From Gammaproteobacteria bacterium (GTDB taxonomy: Bacteria > Pseudomonadota > Gammaproteobacteria > Burkholderiales > Burkholderiaceae_D), in NCBI GenBank assembly GCA_903970185.1, contig CAJCIC010000121.1:1-40672 (forward strand): 40,672 nucleotides of DNA, in the 5' to 3' direction. Both the position numbers and the translations under genes were made by a program. The notes under the pieces are model-generated. The model did not search any database. It was not told where the DNA came from and worked only from the letters and a program-made list of their open reading frames with translations. This document shows positions 6,854 to 16,334 of this stretch, in pieces (position 1 is the first letter of the stretch; each line of letters opens with the position of its first letter).

Positions 6854-8536
6854 ATGGCCGATAACGTGAACGCCTCGCTGGTCGAGCAATACGGACCGCG
6901 TGAAGTGATGGACTATGACGTGGTCATCGTTGGCGCTGGCCCAGCCGGGCTCGCCGCTGCGATACGCTTAAAGCAGCTCGCCCGCGATGCAGGAAGCGAA
7001 ATCAGTGTCCTCGTCCTCGAAAAGGGCTCCGAAGTCGGTGCGCACATCCTCTCAGGTGCAGTGATGGACCCGCGCGCGATCACCGAACTGATTCCGACCT
7101 GGAAGGATCTCGGTGCGCCGCTCAACACGCCGGTGACAGAAGACCGCTTCATGTTCCTGAGCAGGGATTCGGCCTATCGCACGCCGGCGTGGATGCTGCC
7201 CTCCGTGTTTCAGAATCATGGCAATTTCATTGTCAGCCTCGCCAACGTCGTGCGCTGGCTTGGCCAGCAGGCAGAAGCGTTGGGCGTGGAGATATTTCCG
7301 GGCTTTGCGGCAGCCGAAGTGCTCTACGATGAGGATGGCCGGGTCATCGGTGTTGCCACCGGCAACATGGGCGTGGATCGCGAGGGCCAGCCGACATCCG
7401 AATTCCAGCTCGGCATCGCCCTGCATGCCAAATACACGCTTTTTGCCGAGGGCTCGCGCGGCCAGCTCGGGCGCGAATTGATCAGCCGCTACAAGCTCGA
7501 TCGCAATTGTGACCCGCAATCGTATGGCATCGGCCTGAAGGAGCTGTGGGAAGTGCCAAAGGAAGTGCACGAGCCCGGACTTGTCGTGCACACCGCGGGC
7601 TGGCCGCTTGACAGCAAGACCTACGGCGGCTCGTTTTTGTACCACCTTGAGAACAACCAGATCGCCGTCGGGTTCGTGGTTGGACTGGGTTATACCAATC
7701 CTTACCTTTCACCCTTTGAGGAATTCCAGCGCTATAAGACCCACCCTTTCATCCGCCCTTTCTTCGAAGGCGGCAAGCGCATCGCCTACGGTGCGCGCGC
7801 GATCACCGCGGGCGGCCTGACAGCGCTGCCCCAGCTGGTCTTTCCGGGGGGCGCCATGATCGGCTGCGAGGCCGGTTTCTTGAATGCGGCGCGCATCAAG
7901 GGCAGTCATGCCGCGATCAAGACCGGCATGCTCGCCGCAGAAGCGACGTTCAAGGCGCTTGGCGCGGGCCGCAGCCACGACGAACTCTCCGCCTATCCCA
8001 GCGCCTTTGCGCATTCCTGGCTTCACGAAGAACTCAATCGTTCGCGGAACTTCAAGAACTGGATGGGCAAGGGATTATGGCTTGGCACGGCGATGGTCGG
8101 CCTCGAGCAGAAAGTGCTGGGCGGCCATGTGCCCTGGACGCTTCATCACAAGCACGCCGACTACCAAAGCCTCAAGCCCGCGGCGCAGTGCCAGCCGATC
8201 GACTATCCGCGACCCGACGGCAAGCTGACGTTCGATCGGCTTTCGTCGGTTTTCATCTCCAATACCAATCACACCGAAAACCAGCGCGTGCACCTGACGC
8301 TCAAGGATCCGACGGTGCCGGTGCGCATCAACCTGGCGCAATACGCCGGACCAGAGGCACGCTATTGTCCTGCTGCGGTCTACGAGTTTGTCGCAGTCGA
8401 AGGCGGCGGCGAGCGCTTGCAGATCAATGCGCAAAACTGCGTGCACTGCAAGACCTGCGATATCAAGGACCCGACCCAGAACATCGTCTGGATTGCGCCA
8501 GAAGGTGGCGGCGGGCCGAACTATCCCAACATGTAG
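6854..8536 (+). CDS. Electron transfer flavoprotein-ubiquinone oxidoreductase
   Basis: A 560-residue membrane-associated flavoprotein that takes electrons from reduced ETF (fed by acyl-CoA and amino-acid dehydrogenases) and reduces ubiquinone. The N-terminal FAD motif is DYDVVIVGAGPAGLAAAIR. GAHILSGAVMDPRA and the central FPGGAMIGCEAGFLN region are typical of the family. The C-terminal 4Fe-4S ligands are Cys at about 505, 529, 532 and 535 (ARYCP and NCVHCKTC). I chose ATG 6854, preceded by AGGAA, because the conserved protein begins there; the longer frame to 6692 adds unrelated sequence. It diverges from the SDR/thioesterase/CoA-transferase cluster, linking acyl-CoA oxidation to the respiratory chain. 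Length is normal for the family. Confidence 0.95.
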   Translation: MADNVNASLVEQYGPREVMDYDVVIVGAGPAGLAAAIRLKQLARDAGSEISVLVLEKGSEVGAHILSGAVMDPRAITELIPTWKDLGAPLNTPVTEDRFMFLSRDSAYRTPAWMLPSVFQNHGNFIVSLANVVRWLGQQAEALGVEIFPGFAAAEVLYDEDGRVIGVATGNMGVDREGQPTSEFQLGIALHAKYTLFAEGSRGQLGRELISRYKLDRNCDPQSYGIGLKELWEVPKEVHEPGLVVHTAGWPLDSKTYGGSFLYHLENNQIAVGFVVGLGYTNPYLSPFEEFQRYKTHPFIRPFFEGGKRIAYGARAITAGGLTALPQLVFPGGAMIGCEAGFLNAARIKGSHAAIKTGMLAAEATFKALGAGRSHDELSAYPSAFAHSWLHEELNRSRNFKNWMGKGLWLGTAMVGLEQKVLGGHVPWTLHHKHADYQSLKPAAQCQPIDYPRPDGKLTFDRLSSVFISNTNHTENQRVHLTLKDPTVPVRINLAQYAGPEARYCPAAVYEFVAVEGGGERLQINAQNCVHCKTCDIKDPTQNIVWIAPEGGGGPNYPNM

Positions 8537-8554
8537 CCAAGCCCTGCGATCGCG

Positions 8555-9118
8555 CTAGAGAAAGCCGGTGGCGGCAACGCCCAAGCCGGCCACCGCGGCC
8601 GCAGCCGAGCACCAGATCAGCCAGCGTCGCCGGGTCAGAACCGTGATTGCCGCGAGCGCCACGGCGATTTGCACCAGCGTCATGCCAAGGCTTAGGCGGT
8701 GGTGCGGCTTGAGCGTCGCTTCTGCCTCCTCGCCGAGTTTTCGCGACTCCTCCTCAAGCGCCTTGGCTTTGGCCTGGACCTCGTTCTTTTCCGCGTCCTG
8801 GCGCGCCTGATCACTTGCAAACCCGGCTTTTTGAGCGGGATCGGTCGCAAGCGCAGCGGCAATGCCGTCGAGGTGGCTCTTTACCGACTTGGCCTGGTAG
8901 TAGGCCCACTGGTCTGACGCCTGCGCCTGCTTCAGGATGCTTTCGTTCTTGAGGAACATGGCATCGTTTTGCGCGCTGCCGCTCTCATAGCTGAAAAGCG
9001 CGCCAATCGTCGCTAAGATCGCCGTCATGAGCGCAACGCGCTGGGCAAAGGCATCGACTTCAGCGTGCTCCTCCAGCGCATGTTCATGCGGCGCTGGCAC
9101 TTCGAATTCCTCTTCCAT
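8555..9118 (-). CDS. DUF4337 family membrane protein
   Basis: A 187-residue protein matching the DUF4337 layout as I know it. It has an acidic, His-containing N-terminus, one hydrophobic helix at about residues 27-48 (VALMTAILATIGALFSY), then a long helical stretch at ~55-140 rich in Ala, Glu and Lys that looks coiled-coil. Two C-terminal membrane helices follow, around MTLVQIAVALAAITVL and WCSAAAAVAGLGVAATGF. Function is unknown. It converges on ETF-QO with an 18-base gap and starts 104 bases after the Nudix gene, so it may be read from its own promoter or as the end of the nuo unit. The family call is moderate to good; no function is claimed. Confidence 0.75.
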   Translation of the reverse strand: MEEEFEVPAPHEHALEEHAEVDAFAQRVALMTAILATIGALFSYESGSAQNDAMFLKNESILKQAQASDQWAYYQAKSVKSHLDGIAAALATDPAQKAGFASDQARQDAEKNEVQAKAKALEEESRKLGEEAEATLKPHHRLSLGMTLVQIAVALAAITVLTRRRWLIWCSAAAAVAGLGVAATGFL

Positions 9119-9222
9119 GACTGCTCCGTCAAATTCTTCTGGCCAAAAAGCCAGCCGATGTCATTTTGTCGATCGGCACCTTGCAGCTGCGACGTGCCGC
9201 AGGGGCTGCGCCGTGTCTCTAG

Positions 9223-9786
9223 CTACACCTGCCAGGCGCCAGCGAGGATTTTCTCGAGCCAGAAGGCACCGATGATGGTCTTGACATCGGTCACCGTGCC
9301 ATCCCTGACCCAGCCTAGCAGTTGCTCGGGCTCGATCAGAAGAATATCGAGAAACTCGCCTTGATCGAGCTGCCTTTGCCCTGCTGTGAGCCCGCGCGCC
9401 AGATAAATCTCGATGTGTTCGGTCGAATACGAAATGGCATTGTTGATACTCGCAACAAAATCGAGCGATGCCGCCTCGTAGCCGGTTTCCTCGATCAGTT
9501 CGCGCCGGGCGGTCTCGAGCGGCGCCTCGCCTGCATCGATCTTGCCGGCGGGAAATTCGATAAAGGCGCGCTTGAGCGGATAGCGCCATTGGCGCTCCAT
9601 CACGAGCCGACCGTCATCGAGCAGCGGAATCAGCATGACGGCGCCCGGATGAACGATGTATTCGCGCTCTGTCGTTGCGCCATCGGGAAGCTCGACGCGA
9701 TCGCGGTTGATATGCAGGAAGCCGCCGTCGAAGACGCGCTCGGAGGAAATCAGGGTCTCACGCAAACCCTTATCGGGGTCGTCCAT
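9223..9786 (-). CDS. Nudix hydrolase, ADP-ribose pyrophosphatase-like
   Basis: A 187-residue Nudix protein. The complete Nudix box spans residues 81-103: Gly81, Glu87, then RREL at 94-97 and EETGY at 99-103, which bind the metals. The FPAGKID segment just before it, with a preceding beta region MERQWRYPLKRAFIE, fits the ADP-ribose pyrophosphatase (NudF-like) subgroup, which cleaves ADP-ribose to AMP and ribose 5-phosphate. It starts 18 bases after nuoN, so it is likely co-transcribed with complex I genes. This placement next to a major NADH-consuming enzyme is recurrent in betaproteobacteria, as I recall, and may reflect NAD-metabolite clean-up. The substrate is inferred. Confidence 0.85.
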   Translation of the reverse strand: MDDPDKGLRETLISSERVFDGGFLHINRDRVELPDGATTEREYIVHPGAVMLIPLLDDGRLVMERQWRYPLKRAFIEFPAGKIDAGEAPLETARRELIEETGYEAASLDFVASINNAISYSTEHIEIYLARGLTAGQRQLDQGEFLDILLIEPEQLLGWVRDGTVTDVKTIIGAFWLEKILAGAWQV

Positions 9787-9804
9787 GGCAAATCCAGGTC
9801 AGGG

Positions 9805-11304
9805 TCAGGACGCGAGCGTACGTGCGATCGCGGACAGGCATTGTGCGAGAAGTCCCCCAGGCAAGATGCCAAGGGCCATGACGAGCACGCCATTTAAGGC
9901 AAGGGTGACGCGAAAATCAAGCGTCGGCGCAAGATGCGTCGTCACCAGGGGCGCCTCGAAATACATCAGGCGCACCACGCGCAGGTAATAGAACGCGCCG
10001 ATCAATGACGCCATCACGGCGAAGACGGCAAGCCAGGGCATGCCGGCGACGATCGTTGCGTTGATGACCGCGAGCTTGCCGAAAAAGCCGATGGTGGGCG
10101 GCACGCCGGCGAGCGAGAACATGACGGCCAGCATCACCAGGGCAAGCCACGGATTGCGCTGGTGCAGCCCGCGCAGGTCATCCAGATGATCGGCCTCGTA
10201 GCCATGCTGCGAGAGCACGATCAAGACGCCAAAGCCGGCCACTGCCGTTAGCGTATAGGTCAGGACAAAAAACATCGCCGAGCTGTAGGCTGCTGCCGCC
10301 GAGAAGGCGTTGCCGCCGATCACGCCTGACAAAAGGCCAAGGAGCATGTAGCCCATCTGGGCAATCGTCGAATAGCCAAGCAGGCGCTTGAAGCTGGTCT
10401 GTGCAAGCGCTGCAATGTTTCCAAGCGCCATCGACAGCAAGGCAAGCACGAGCAGCATCTGCTGCCAGTGCGCGGCGAAAACGAACATGCCCTGCGCCAG
10501 GAGGCGCAGCGTGATGGCAAAGGCGGCAATCTTTGGCGCACCGCCAATGATCAGCGCAACCGCGGTCGGTGCGCCCTGATAGACATCGGGAATCCACATG
10601 TGAAAGGGCACCACGCCGATCTTGAAGGCGAGTCCCGAGACAATGAAAACGAGGCCGAAGACCATGATCGTCTGGTTGCCATTGCCCGCGGCAAAGTCGC
10701 GCGCGATCACCGACAGGTCAAGCGAGCCGGTCGCGCCATACACCATCGACATGCCGTAGAGCAGGAAACCCGACGACAGCGCGCCCAGGATGAAATACTT
10801 CATCGCCGCTTCCGTGGCGCGGACATCGTCCCGGCGCAGCGCAATCATGGCGTACAACGACAGGGACATCAGCTCAAGGCCGAGATAGATGGTGAGGAAA
10901 TTGTTTGCCGAAATCATCACCATCTGGCCGAGCACGGCAAACAGCACCATCGGATAGAACTCGCCTCCGCGCTCACCCGAGACGATGCCGCGCTCGACCA
11001 GGTAATTGCGCGAATAGACCATCGAGACCATGGTGATCAGGTAGGTCGCAACCTTGAGCAGGTTGGACATCGGGTCGGAGACAAACAGGTTGGAGAAGGT
11101 GTAGGTCGTGCTGCCATCGACCAGATAGGCGAGATTGAGCGCCGCGCAAATCGCCAGGGAGATGAGGCTTAGGACATAGGTGACATTGCGCTTTGCGTCC
11201 GACACGAAGAGATCGATGAGCAGAATCGCGGAAATCGCAATGCCAAGAAAGACCTCGGAATAGGCCGGCAGGATATTGACGTCAGGAATGGTCAGGTGCG
11301 TCAT
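9805..11304 (-). CDS. nuoN: NADH-quinone oxidoreductase subunit N
   Basis: This 499-residue, 13-14 helix Mrp-antiporter-like subunit of the complex I membrane arm takes part in proton translocation. Typical features are NFLTIYLGLELMSLSLYAMI in the middle-N region, with its Glu in a membrane helix. GVVPFHMWIPDVYQGAPT includes the family's PFHxWxPDVYxGAP motif, and QTSFKRLLGYSTIAQMGYM holds the conserved Lys segment. I set the start at ATG 11304 (MTHLTIPD), one base after the nuoM stop; the frame continues upstream into nuoM-overlapping sequence that does not belong. It is the last nuo gene and is followed after 18 bases by the Nudix gene. Confidence 0.95.
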   Translation of the reverse strand: MTHLTIPDVNILPAYSEVFLGIAISAILLIDLFVSDAKRNVTYVLSLISLAICAALNLAYLVDGSTTYTFSNLFVSDPMSNLLKVATYLITMVSMVYSRNYLVERGIVSGERGGEFYPMVLFAVLGQMVMISANNFLTIYLGLELMSLSLYAMIALRRDDVRATEAAMKYFILGALSSGFLLYGMSMVYGATGSLDLSVIARDFAAGNGNQTIMVFGLVFIVSGLAFKIGVVPFHMWIPDVYQGAPTAVALIIGGAPKIAAFAITLRLLAQGMFVFAAHWQQMLLVLALLSMALGNIAALAQTSFKRLLGYSTIAQMGYMLLGLLSGVIGGNAFSAAAAYSSAMFFVLTYTLTAVAGFGVLIVLSQHGYEADHLDDLRGLHQRNPWLALVMLAVMFSLAGVPPTIGFFGKLAVINATIVAGMPWLAVFAVMASLIGAFYYLRVVRLMYFEAPLVTTHLAPTLDFRVTLALNGVLVMALGILPGGLLAQCLSAIARTLAS

Positions 11305-11305
11305 C

Positions 11306-12799
11306 TCAATGGCCCCCAAGCTTGGATACGGCCACATGCTTTTCGAGATCGACAACCGATGCGTGCATGACATCGGTAAACGGCTTCGGATACAGGCCCA
11401 TGAAAAGTACCGCGACGGCCAGGACGGCAAGCATGCCGAATTCCCGCGCACCGATGTCCTTAAGGGCGGCGACATGGTCATTGGCAACGCCGCCAAAGAT
11501 CACGCGCTTGTACATCCAAAGCGAATAGGCAGCGCCAAGGATCAGCGCGGTGGCGGCAGCAAGCCCGACCCAGAATTCGAAATGAACGGCGGCGAGGATC
11601 ACCATGAATTCACCAACGAAGCCGCTCGTCGCCGGCAAGCCGCAATTGGCCATGGCAAACAGCATCATGAAGGCGGCGAAGTGCGGCATCGAATTGACCA
11701 CGCCGCCGTAGTCGGAAATCTGGCGGGAATGCATGCGGTCATAGAGCACGCCGATGCAAAGAAACATCGCCCCCGAGACGAATCCGTGGGAAATCATCTG
11801 CACCAGGCTGCCCTCCATGCCAAGCGCACTGAAGATGAAAAACCCGAGCGTGACGAATCCCATGTGGGCAATCGAAGAATAGGCCACGAGCTTTTTCATG
11901 TCGGTTTGCACCATGGCGACAAGCCCGATGTAGATCACCGCGATCAAGGAGAGCGTGATGATGAAGCCGGATAGCTCGTGGCTGGCATCAGGGGCAATCG
12001 GCAGCGAAAAGCGCACGAAGCCATAGGCACCGAGCTTGAGCATGATCGCAGCCAGCACCACCGAGCCGCCGGTCGGTGCCTCGACGTGGGCATCGGGCAG
12101 CCAGGTATGCACTGGCCACATCGGCACCTTGACGGCAAACGCCATGAAAAAGGAAAGGAAGATGAAGACCTGTGCCGTCATCGGCAAGGGCAGGTCCTGC
12201 CAGGTCTTGATCTCGAAACTGCCGCCGGACTTGTACCAGAGATACAGAATCGCAACCAGCGTCAGTAGCGAGCCCAGCAGCGTGTAGAGAAAGAACTTGA
12301 TTGCCGCATAGACGCGTCGCGGCCCGCCCCACACGCCGATGATGATGAACATCGGGATCAGCGTGGATTCGAAGAAGACGTAAAACAAGAGGCCGTCGGC
12401 GGCACAGAAAACGCCGATCATGAGCCCTGAGAGGATCAGAAACGACGCCATGTACGGCGCGACGTTGGTGCGAATCACTTCCCACGCCGAGACCACGACA
12501 ATCAGCGTGATCAGCGCCGTAAGCAGCACGAACCACAGCGACAGGCCATCGACGCCGAGGGCGTAATACGCGCCGTAACGCTCGATCCAGTCGGCCTTCT
12601 CGGCGAACTGCAACGCTGCCGTCGTATTGTCAAAACCGAGGTAAAGCGGAATCGTCACGAGCAGGCCGAAAAGCGCACCCAGCAGCGCCAGGACACGGAC
12701 CAGCCCCTGGCGCGAATCGTTGCCTACCACGAGGATGACGACGCCCATGGCAATCGGAATCCAGATTGACAGACTAAGTAGAGGCATCGACTGAACCAT
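11306..12799 (-). CDS. nuoM: NADH-quinone oxidoreductase subunit M
   Basis: A 497-residue antiporter-like proton-pumping subunit. The essential membrane Glu is Glu144 in FFESTLIPMFIIIG, the same position as in E. coli NuoM. The AVKVPMWPVHTWLPDAHVEAP stretch and the KKLVAYSSIAHMGFV segment, with its Lys, are conserved. The upstream sequence is A-rich with no clear ribosome site before the ATG at 12799; Met5 at 12787 is an alternative start. The gene begins 35 bases after nuoL, the widest gap among nuoL-nuoN, and ends one base before nuoN. Confidence 0.95.
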   Translation of the reverse strand: MVQSMPLLSLSIWIPIAMGVVILVVGNDSRQGLVRVLALLGALFGLLVTIPLYLGFDNTTAALQFAEKADWIERYGAYYALGVDGLSLWFVLLTALITLIVVVSAWEVIRTNVAPYMASFLILSGLMIGVFCAADGLLFYVFFESTLIPMFIIIGVWGGPRRVYAAIKFFLYTLLGSLLTLVAILYLWYKSGGSFEIKTWQDLPLPMTAQVFIFLSFFMAFAVKVPMWPVHTWLPDAHVEAPTGGSVVLAAIMLKLGAYGFVRFSLPIAPDASHELSGFIITLSLIAVIYIGLVAMVQTDMKKLVAYSSIAHMGFVTLGFFIFSALGMEGSLVQMISHGFVSGAMFLCIGVLYDRMHSRQISDYGGVVNSMPHFAAFMMLFAMANCGLPATSGFVGEFMVILAAVHFEFWVGLAAATALILGAAYSLWMYKRVIFGGVANDHVAALKDIGAREFGMLAVLAVAVLFMGLYPKPFTDVMHASVVDLEKHVAVSKLGGH

Positions 12800-12834
12800 T
12801 TTTTATTGTGTTTGTCCGCGACAGCGGCGCCATG

Positions 12835-14910
12835 TCAGTGAAACAGGAGTTGCCGCACCACGAACCAGCTCATCAAGGCCGCAACGCCAATGATCATTGT
12901 CATGGCGTAATCGCTTAGAACCCCGGTTTGCAAGCGGCGTAGCACGCCAGCAAACCAGCCAATCGATTGTGCCGAGCCGTTGACCATGCCATCGATAATC
13001 TCCTCGTCGCCGACTTTCCACAGCTCGCCGCCGATCAGGCGCGCGCCGCCCATGAAGACGATTTCGTAGAGCCGGTCGATGTAGTACTTGTGATCGAGAA
13101 TCGTGTAGAGCACGGAAAAACGCATGCGCAAGCGCGCGGCAAGCGTCGGGTTGCGCAGGTACACGTACCAGGCGGCAACGACGCCCAGGACCGCCAGCCA
13201 CAAGGGCAGGCCCGTCACGGCATGCAAGGTCATCGGCAAGACGCCATGGAACTCTTCTTCGAGGCGGGCCATGGCCGGGTGATCCTCGGCCACGGCAATC
13301 ACGCCATCAAAGAAGCGGCCAAAAAGAAAGGGCTGGATCACGTAGCCCGCGATGATCGAAAAAAACGCCAGTACGACAAGCGGCACCCATACCACCCAGG
13401 GCGACTCGTGCGGATTCTGCTGGGCGTGCAAGGTCGCATGCGCCTCACTGTCAGCGTGGCTTGCGGCGTGATCATGGCCACCGTCTCTTGCGGGCGCTTG
13501 TGCGTCTGCGTCATGGCCATGCGGCTCGGGAGGATGGTTGCGGAAATGCTCGCGCCCGTGAAACACCATGAAATACAGCCGGAAGGTGTAAAACGCCGTG
13601 ACCACGACGCCGGCTGCGACCGAAAAATAGGCAAACAGGTGACCGGGCAGTGTCGACGCCTTGACCGCATCAATGATGCTGTCCTTCGAATAGAAGCCGG
13701 AAAAGAGCGGGGTTCCGATCAAGGCCAGCGATCCGATCAGAAAAGTGATCCACGTCACCGGCATGTACTTGCGCAGGCCGCCCATGTGGCGGATATCCTG
13801 GTCGTGATGCATGCCAAGGATCACCGAGCCTGCACCGAGGAACAGCAGGGCCTTGAAAAAGGCGTGCGTCATGAGGTGGAAGATCGCCACCGGATACGCC
13901 GAGACACCGAGCGCCACGGTCATGTAGCCCAGCTGCGACAGCGTCGAATAGGCGATCACGCGCTTGATGTCGTTTTGCACAATGCCGACAAATCCCATGA
14001 AAAGCGCCGTGATCGCGCCAATGATCATGACAAGCGACAAGGCGGTGTCCGACAGCTCGAACAGCGGCGACATGCGCGCCACCATGAAAATGCCGGCAGT
14101 GACCATGGTGGCGGCGTGGATCAGGGCGGAGATTGGCGTCGGTCCTTCCATCGAATCGGGCAGCCACACATGCAGCGGGAACTGCGCCGACTTGCCCATG
14201 GCCCCGATGAACAGGCAGATGCATGCAGCCGTGATCAGCGGCCAGTGCGTGCCCGGCACGGTCGATGCCGCCCAGTCGCCCGCGCTCGAGAAGACATCGG
14301 CGTAGTGAAGCGTGCCGCACGCCGAAAGCAGGAGGCCAATGCCAAGGATGAACCCGAAGTCACCCACGCGATTGACCAGAAACGCCTTGAGGTTGGCGTA
14401 GATCGCCGTCGGCTTGGTGTACCAAAAGCCGATCAGGAGATAGGACACGAGGCCCACCGCTTCCCAGCCGAAGAACAGCTGCAGGAAATTGTTCGCCATC
14501 ACGAGCATCAGCATGGCGAAGGTGAAAAGCGAGATGTAGGCAAAAAACCGCTGGTAGCCCGGATCATCGGCCATGTAACCCACGGTGTAGATGTGCACCA
14601 TGAGCGAGACGAAGGTCACGACCACGATCATCGTCGCCGTCAGCGCATCGATCAGAAAACCGATGTCGAAACGGAGCTTGCCAACACTCGCCCAGGTATA
14701 GACGGTGGCGTCGTAGTGCGCCCCGGCGATGACATCCACGAGCACCATGACCGAGAGCACACAGGCCAGAGCCACGCCAGCGATGGCCACCGTTTGCGCT
14801 CCAACACGGCCGAGGCTTTTACCAAGGAATCCGGCGAGAATCGCACCTGCCAGGGGCGCGAGCGGAATCGCAAGCAGGAGGCCAGGACTTAACGAGGGGG
14901 TCATGCTCAA
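12835..14910 (-). CDS. nuoL: NADH-quinone oxidoreductase subunit L
   Basis: A 691-residue distal antiporter-like subunit with the long lateral helix at its C-terminus. Conserved parts include [18 protein letters not shown] (Glu at about 150), [20 protein letters not shown] (Lys at about 240), and [15 protein letters not shown]. Residues 451-501 form a polar loop containing 11 histidines and many acidic residues, before [18 protein letters not shown] His-rich loop here occurs in some relatives, but it is long. Its start overlaps the nuoK stop by four bases (ATGA), showing translational coupling. No frameshift is visible. Confidence 0.95.
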   Translation of the reverse strand: MSMTPSLSPGLLLAIPLAPLAGAILAGFLGKSLGRVGAQTVAIAGVALACVLSVMVLVDVIAGAHYDATVYTWASVGKLRFDIGFLIDALTATMIVVVTFVSLMVHIYTVGYMADDPGYQRFFAYISLFTFAMLMLVMANNFLQLFFGWEAVGLVSYLLIGFWYTKPTAIYANLKAFLVNRVGDFGFILGIGLLLSACGTLHYADVFSSAGDWAASTVPGTHWPLITAACICLFIGAMGKSAQFPLHVWLPDSMEGPTPISALIHAATMVTAGIFMVARMSPLFELSDTALSLVMIIGAITALFMGFVGIVQNDIKRVIAYSTLSQLGYMTVALGVSAYPVAIFHLMTHAFFKALLFLGAGSVILGMHHDQDIRHMGGLRKYMPVTWITFLIGSLALIGTPLFSGFYSKDSIIDAVKASTLPGHLFAYFSVAAGVVVTAFYTFRLYFMVFHGREHFRNHPPEPHGHDADAQAPARDGGHDHAASHADSEAHATLHAQQNPHESPWVVWVPLVVLAFFSIIAGYVIQPFLFGRFFDGVIAVAEDHPAMARLEEEFHGVLPMTLHAVTGLPLWLAVLGVVAAWYVYLRNPTLAARLRMRFSVLYTILDHKYYIDRLYEIVFMGGARLIGGELWKVGDEEIIDGMVNGSAQSIGWFAGVLRRLQTGVLSDYAMTMIIGVAALMSWFVVRQLLFH

Positions 14911-15224
14911 CCCTTTAGCTGGTCGAGATCCTCGACGTTGATGGTATTGAGATTGCGAAACAGCAGCACCAGGATCGCGAGGCCGATCGCCGATTCCGCG
15001 GCCGCGACGGTAAGCACGAAGAACACGAACACCTGGCCGCCGTAGTCACCGAGGTAGTGCGAGAAGGCGATGAAATTGGTGTTGACCGCAAGCAGCATCA
15101 GCTCGATCGCCATCAGCAGCACGATGACGTTCTTGCGGTTCAGGAAGATGCCAATCACGCTGATCGCAAAAAGGATCGCGCCTAGCACCAGGTAGTGGGT
15201 CAAGCCAAGGCTGAAGGTCAGCAT
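14907..15224 (-). CDS. nuoK: NADH-quinone oxidoreductase subunit K
   Basis: A 105-residue, three-helix membrane subunit. Helix 2 carries the conserved Glu in [14 protein letters not shown], and helix 3 carries a second Glu in [17 protein letters not shown]; both lie on the proposed proton path. Length and sequence are standard. It begins four bases after nuoJ and overlaps nuoL by four bases. Confidence 0.95.
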   Translation of the reverse strand: MLTFSLGLTHYLVLGAILFAISVIGIFLNRKNVIVLLMAIELMLLAVNTNFIAFSHYLGDYGGQVFVFFVLTVAAAESAIGLAILVLLFRNLNTINVEDLDQLKG

Positions 15225-15228
15225 CGTC

Positions 15229-15828
15229 TTAATCCTTCCCTTCGGAGGCCATCGCTACCAGCCGGACGCGATCGGCGCGGCGCGTGTGAATCTGCTCGGC
15301 CGGATTCTGGCCCTTGGTGTCCTTGCGCCGGCGCAGCGTCAACGCCACGGCGGCAATGATCGCCACAAGCAGGATCGCTGCGGCGATTTCAAAGGCAAAG
15401 ACGTAGTCGGTAAAGATCAGGATGCCGAGGTCACGCGTATTGCTTGAATTGGCACCGAGCACGGGTGCGACGGCGTCGGGCACGAGAAAGGTCTTGATCA
15501 GCACCAGTGCCATTTCGAGCACGATCAGAACGCCGACGACTGCGGCAATCGGGAAATAATTCCAGAAGCCTTCGCGCAGCTTGTCAAGGTTGATGTCAAG
15601 CATCATGACGACAAACAGGAACAGCACCATCACCGCACCGACATAGACAAGCACCAGTGCAATCGAGAGGAACTCGGCACGCAGCGTCATCCAGATCGCG
15701 GCAGCCGAAAAGAAGGACAGCACCAGGTACAGCGCGGCGTGTACCGGATTGCGTGCAGTGATAACGCGCAACGCGGCGCCGATCAGGACGACGGCAAAGA
15801 TGATGAACAGGGCGGTCTTGAAATCCAT
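15229..15828 (-). CDS. nuoJ: NADH-quinone oxidoreductase subunit J
   Basis: A 199-residue, five-helix membrane subunit. The helix with [21 protein letters not shown] contains the conserved Tyr/Gly pi-bulge region of complex I helix 3. [17 protein letters not shown] near the N-terminus is also typical. The tail ([18 protein letters not shown]) is cytoplasmic and basic. It starts 11 bases after nuoI and ends four bases before nuoK. Confidence 0.95.
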   Translation of the reverse strand: MDFKTALFIIFAVVLIGAALRVITARNPVHAALYLVLSFFSAAAIWMTLRAEFLSIALVLVYVGAVMVLFLFVVMMLDINLDKLREGFWNYFPIAAVVGVLIVLEMALVLIKTFLVPDAVAPVLGANSSNTRDLGILIFTDYVFAFEIAAAILLVAIIAAVALTLRRRKDTKGQNPAEQIHTRRADRVRLVAMASEGKD

Positions 15829-15839
15829 GTCGTCTGCGC

Positions 15840-16328
15840 TTAGCGGTAGGGTGCGTCAGCGGCACGGGCCGCTGCGATCTGCGGCTCATAACGATCGCCA
15901 ACGGCCAGTAGCATTTCCTTGGTGTAATACAGATCGCCGCGCTTTTCGCCGTGATATTCGAGGATATGCGTCTCGACGATCGAGTCGACCGGACACGATT
16001 CCTCGCAAAATCCGCAAAAGATGCACTTCGTCAGGTCAATGTCGTAACGCGTCGTGCGCCGCGTGCCGTCATCGCGCACACCCGACTCAATCGTGATGGC
16101 AAGCGCCGGGCAGATGGCTTCACACAGTTTGCAGGCGATGCAGCGCTCCTCGCCATTGGGATAGCGGCGCAGGGCATGCAGGCCACGAAAGCGCGGCGAC
16201 ATCGGCGTCTTTTCTTCGGGGAACTGCAAGGTGATCTTGCGCGCGAACATGTAGCGCCCGGTCAGCGCCATGCCCTTGAGCAATTCGCCTAGCATCAGAC
16301 TCCTGAAAAAATCCTTAACGGCTTCCAT
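15840..16328 (-). CDS. nuoI: NADH-quinone oxidoreductase subunit I
   Basis: A 162-residue peripheral-arm subunit that carries two 4Fe-4S clusters (N6a and N6b) and passes electrons to NuoB. Both ferredoxin motifs are complete: Cys63, 66, 69, 73 in [14 protein letters not shown] and Cys102, 105, 108, 112 in [13 protein letters not shown]. An N-terminal amphipathic helix (residues 1-30) anchors it to the membrane arm. Spacing is six bases from nuoH and 11 to nuoJ. Confidence 0.96.
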   Translation of the reverse strand: MEAVKDFFRSLMLGELLKGMALTGRYMFARKITLQFPEEKTPMSPRFRGLHALRRYPNGEERCIACKLCEAICPALAITIESGVRDDGTRRTTRYDIDLTKCIFCGFCEESCPVDSIVETHILEYHGEKRGDLYYTKEMLLAVGDRYEPQIAAARAADAPYR

Positions 16329-16334
16329 AGCGGC

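Noticed and set aside
9175..9202. Inverted repeat between the Nudix and DUF4337 genes as a terminator
   Set aside because: CGGCAC/GTGCCG with an inner GCAGCTGC can fold, but no T-run follows on either strand, so a terminator call is not supported.
12967..14892. 641-codon plus-strand ORF antisense to nuoL
   Set aside because: It is a GC-rich shadow frame opposite a clearly conserved gene; the product is rich in Arg, His, Asp and Gln with no motif.
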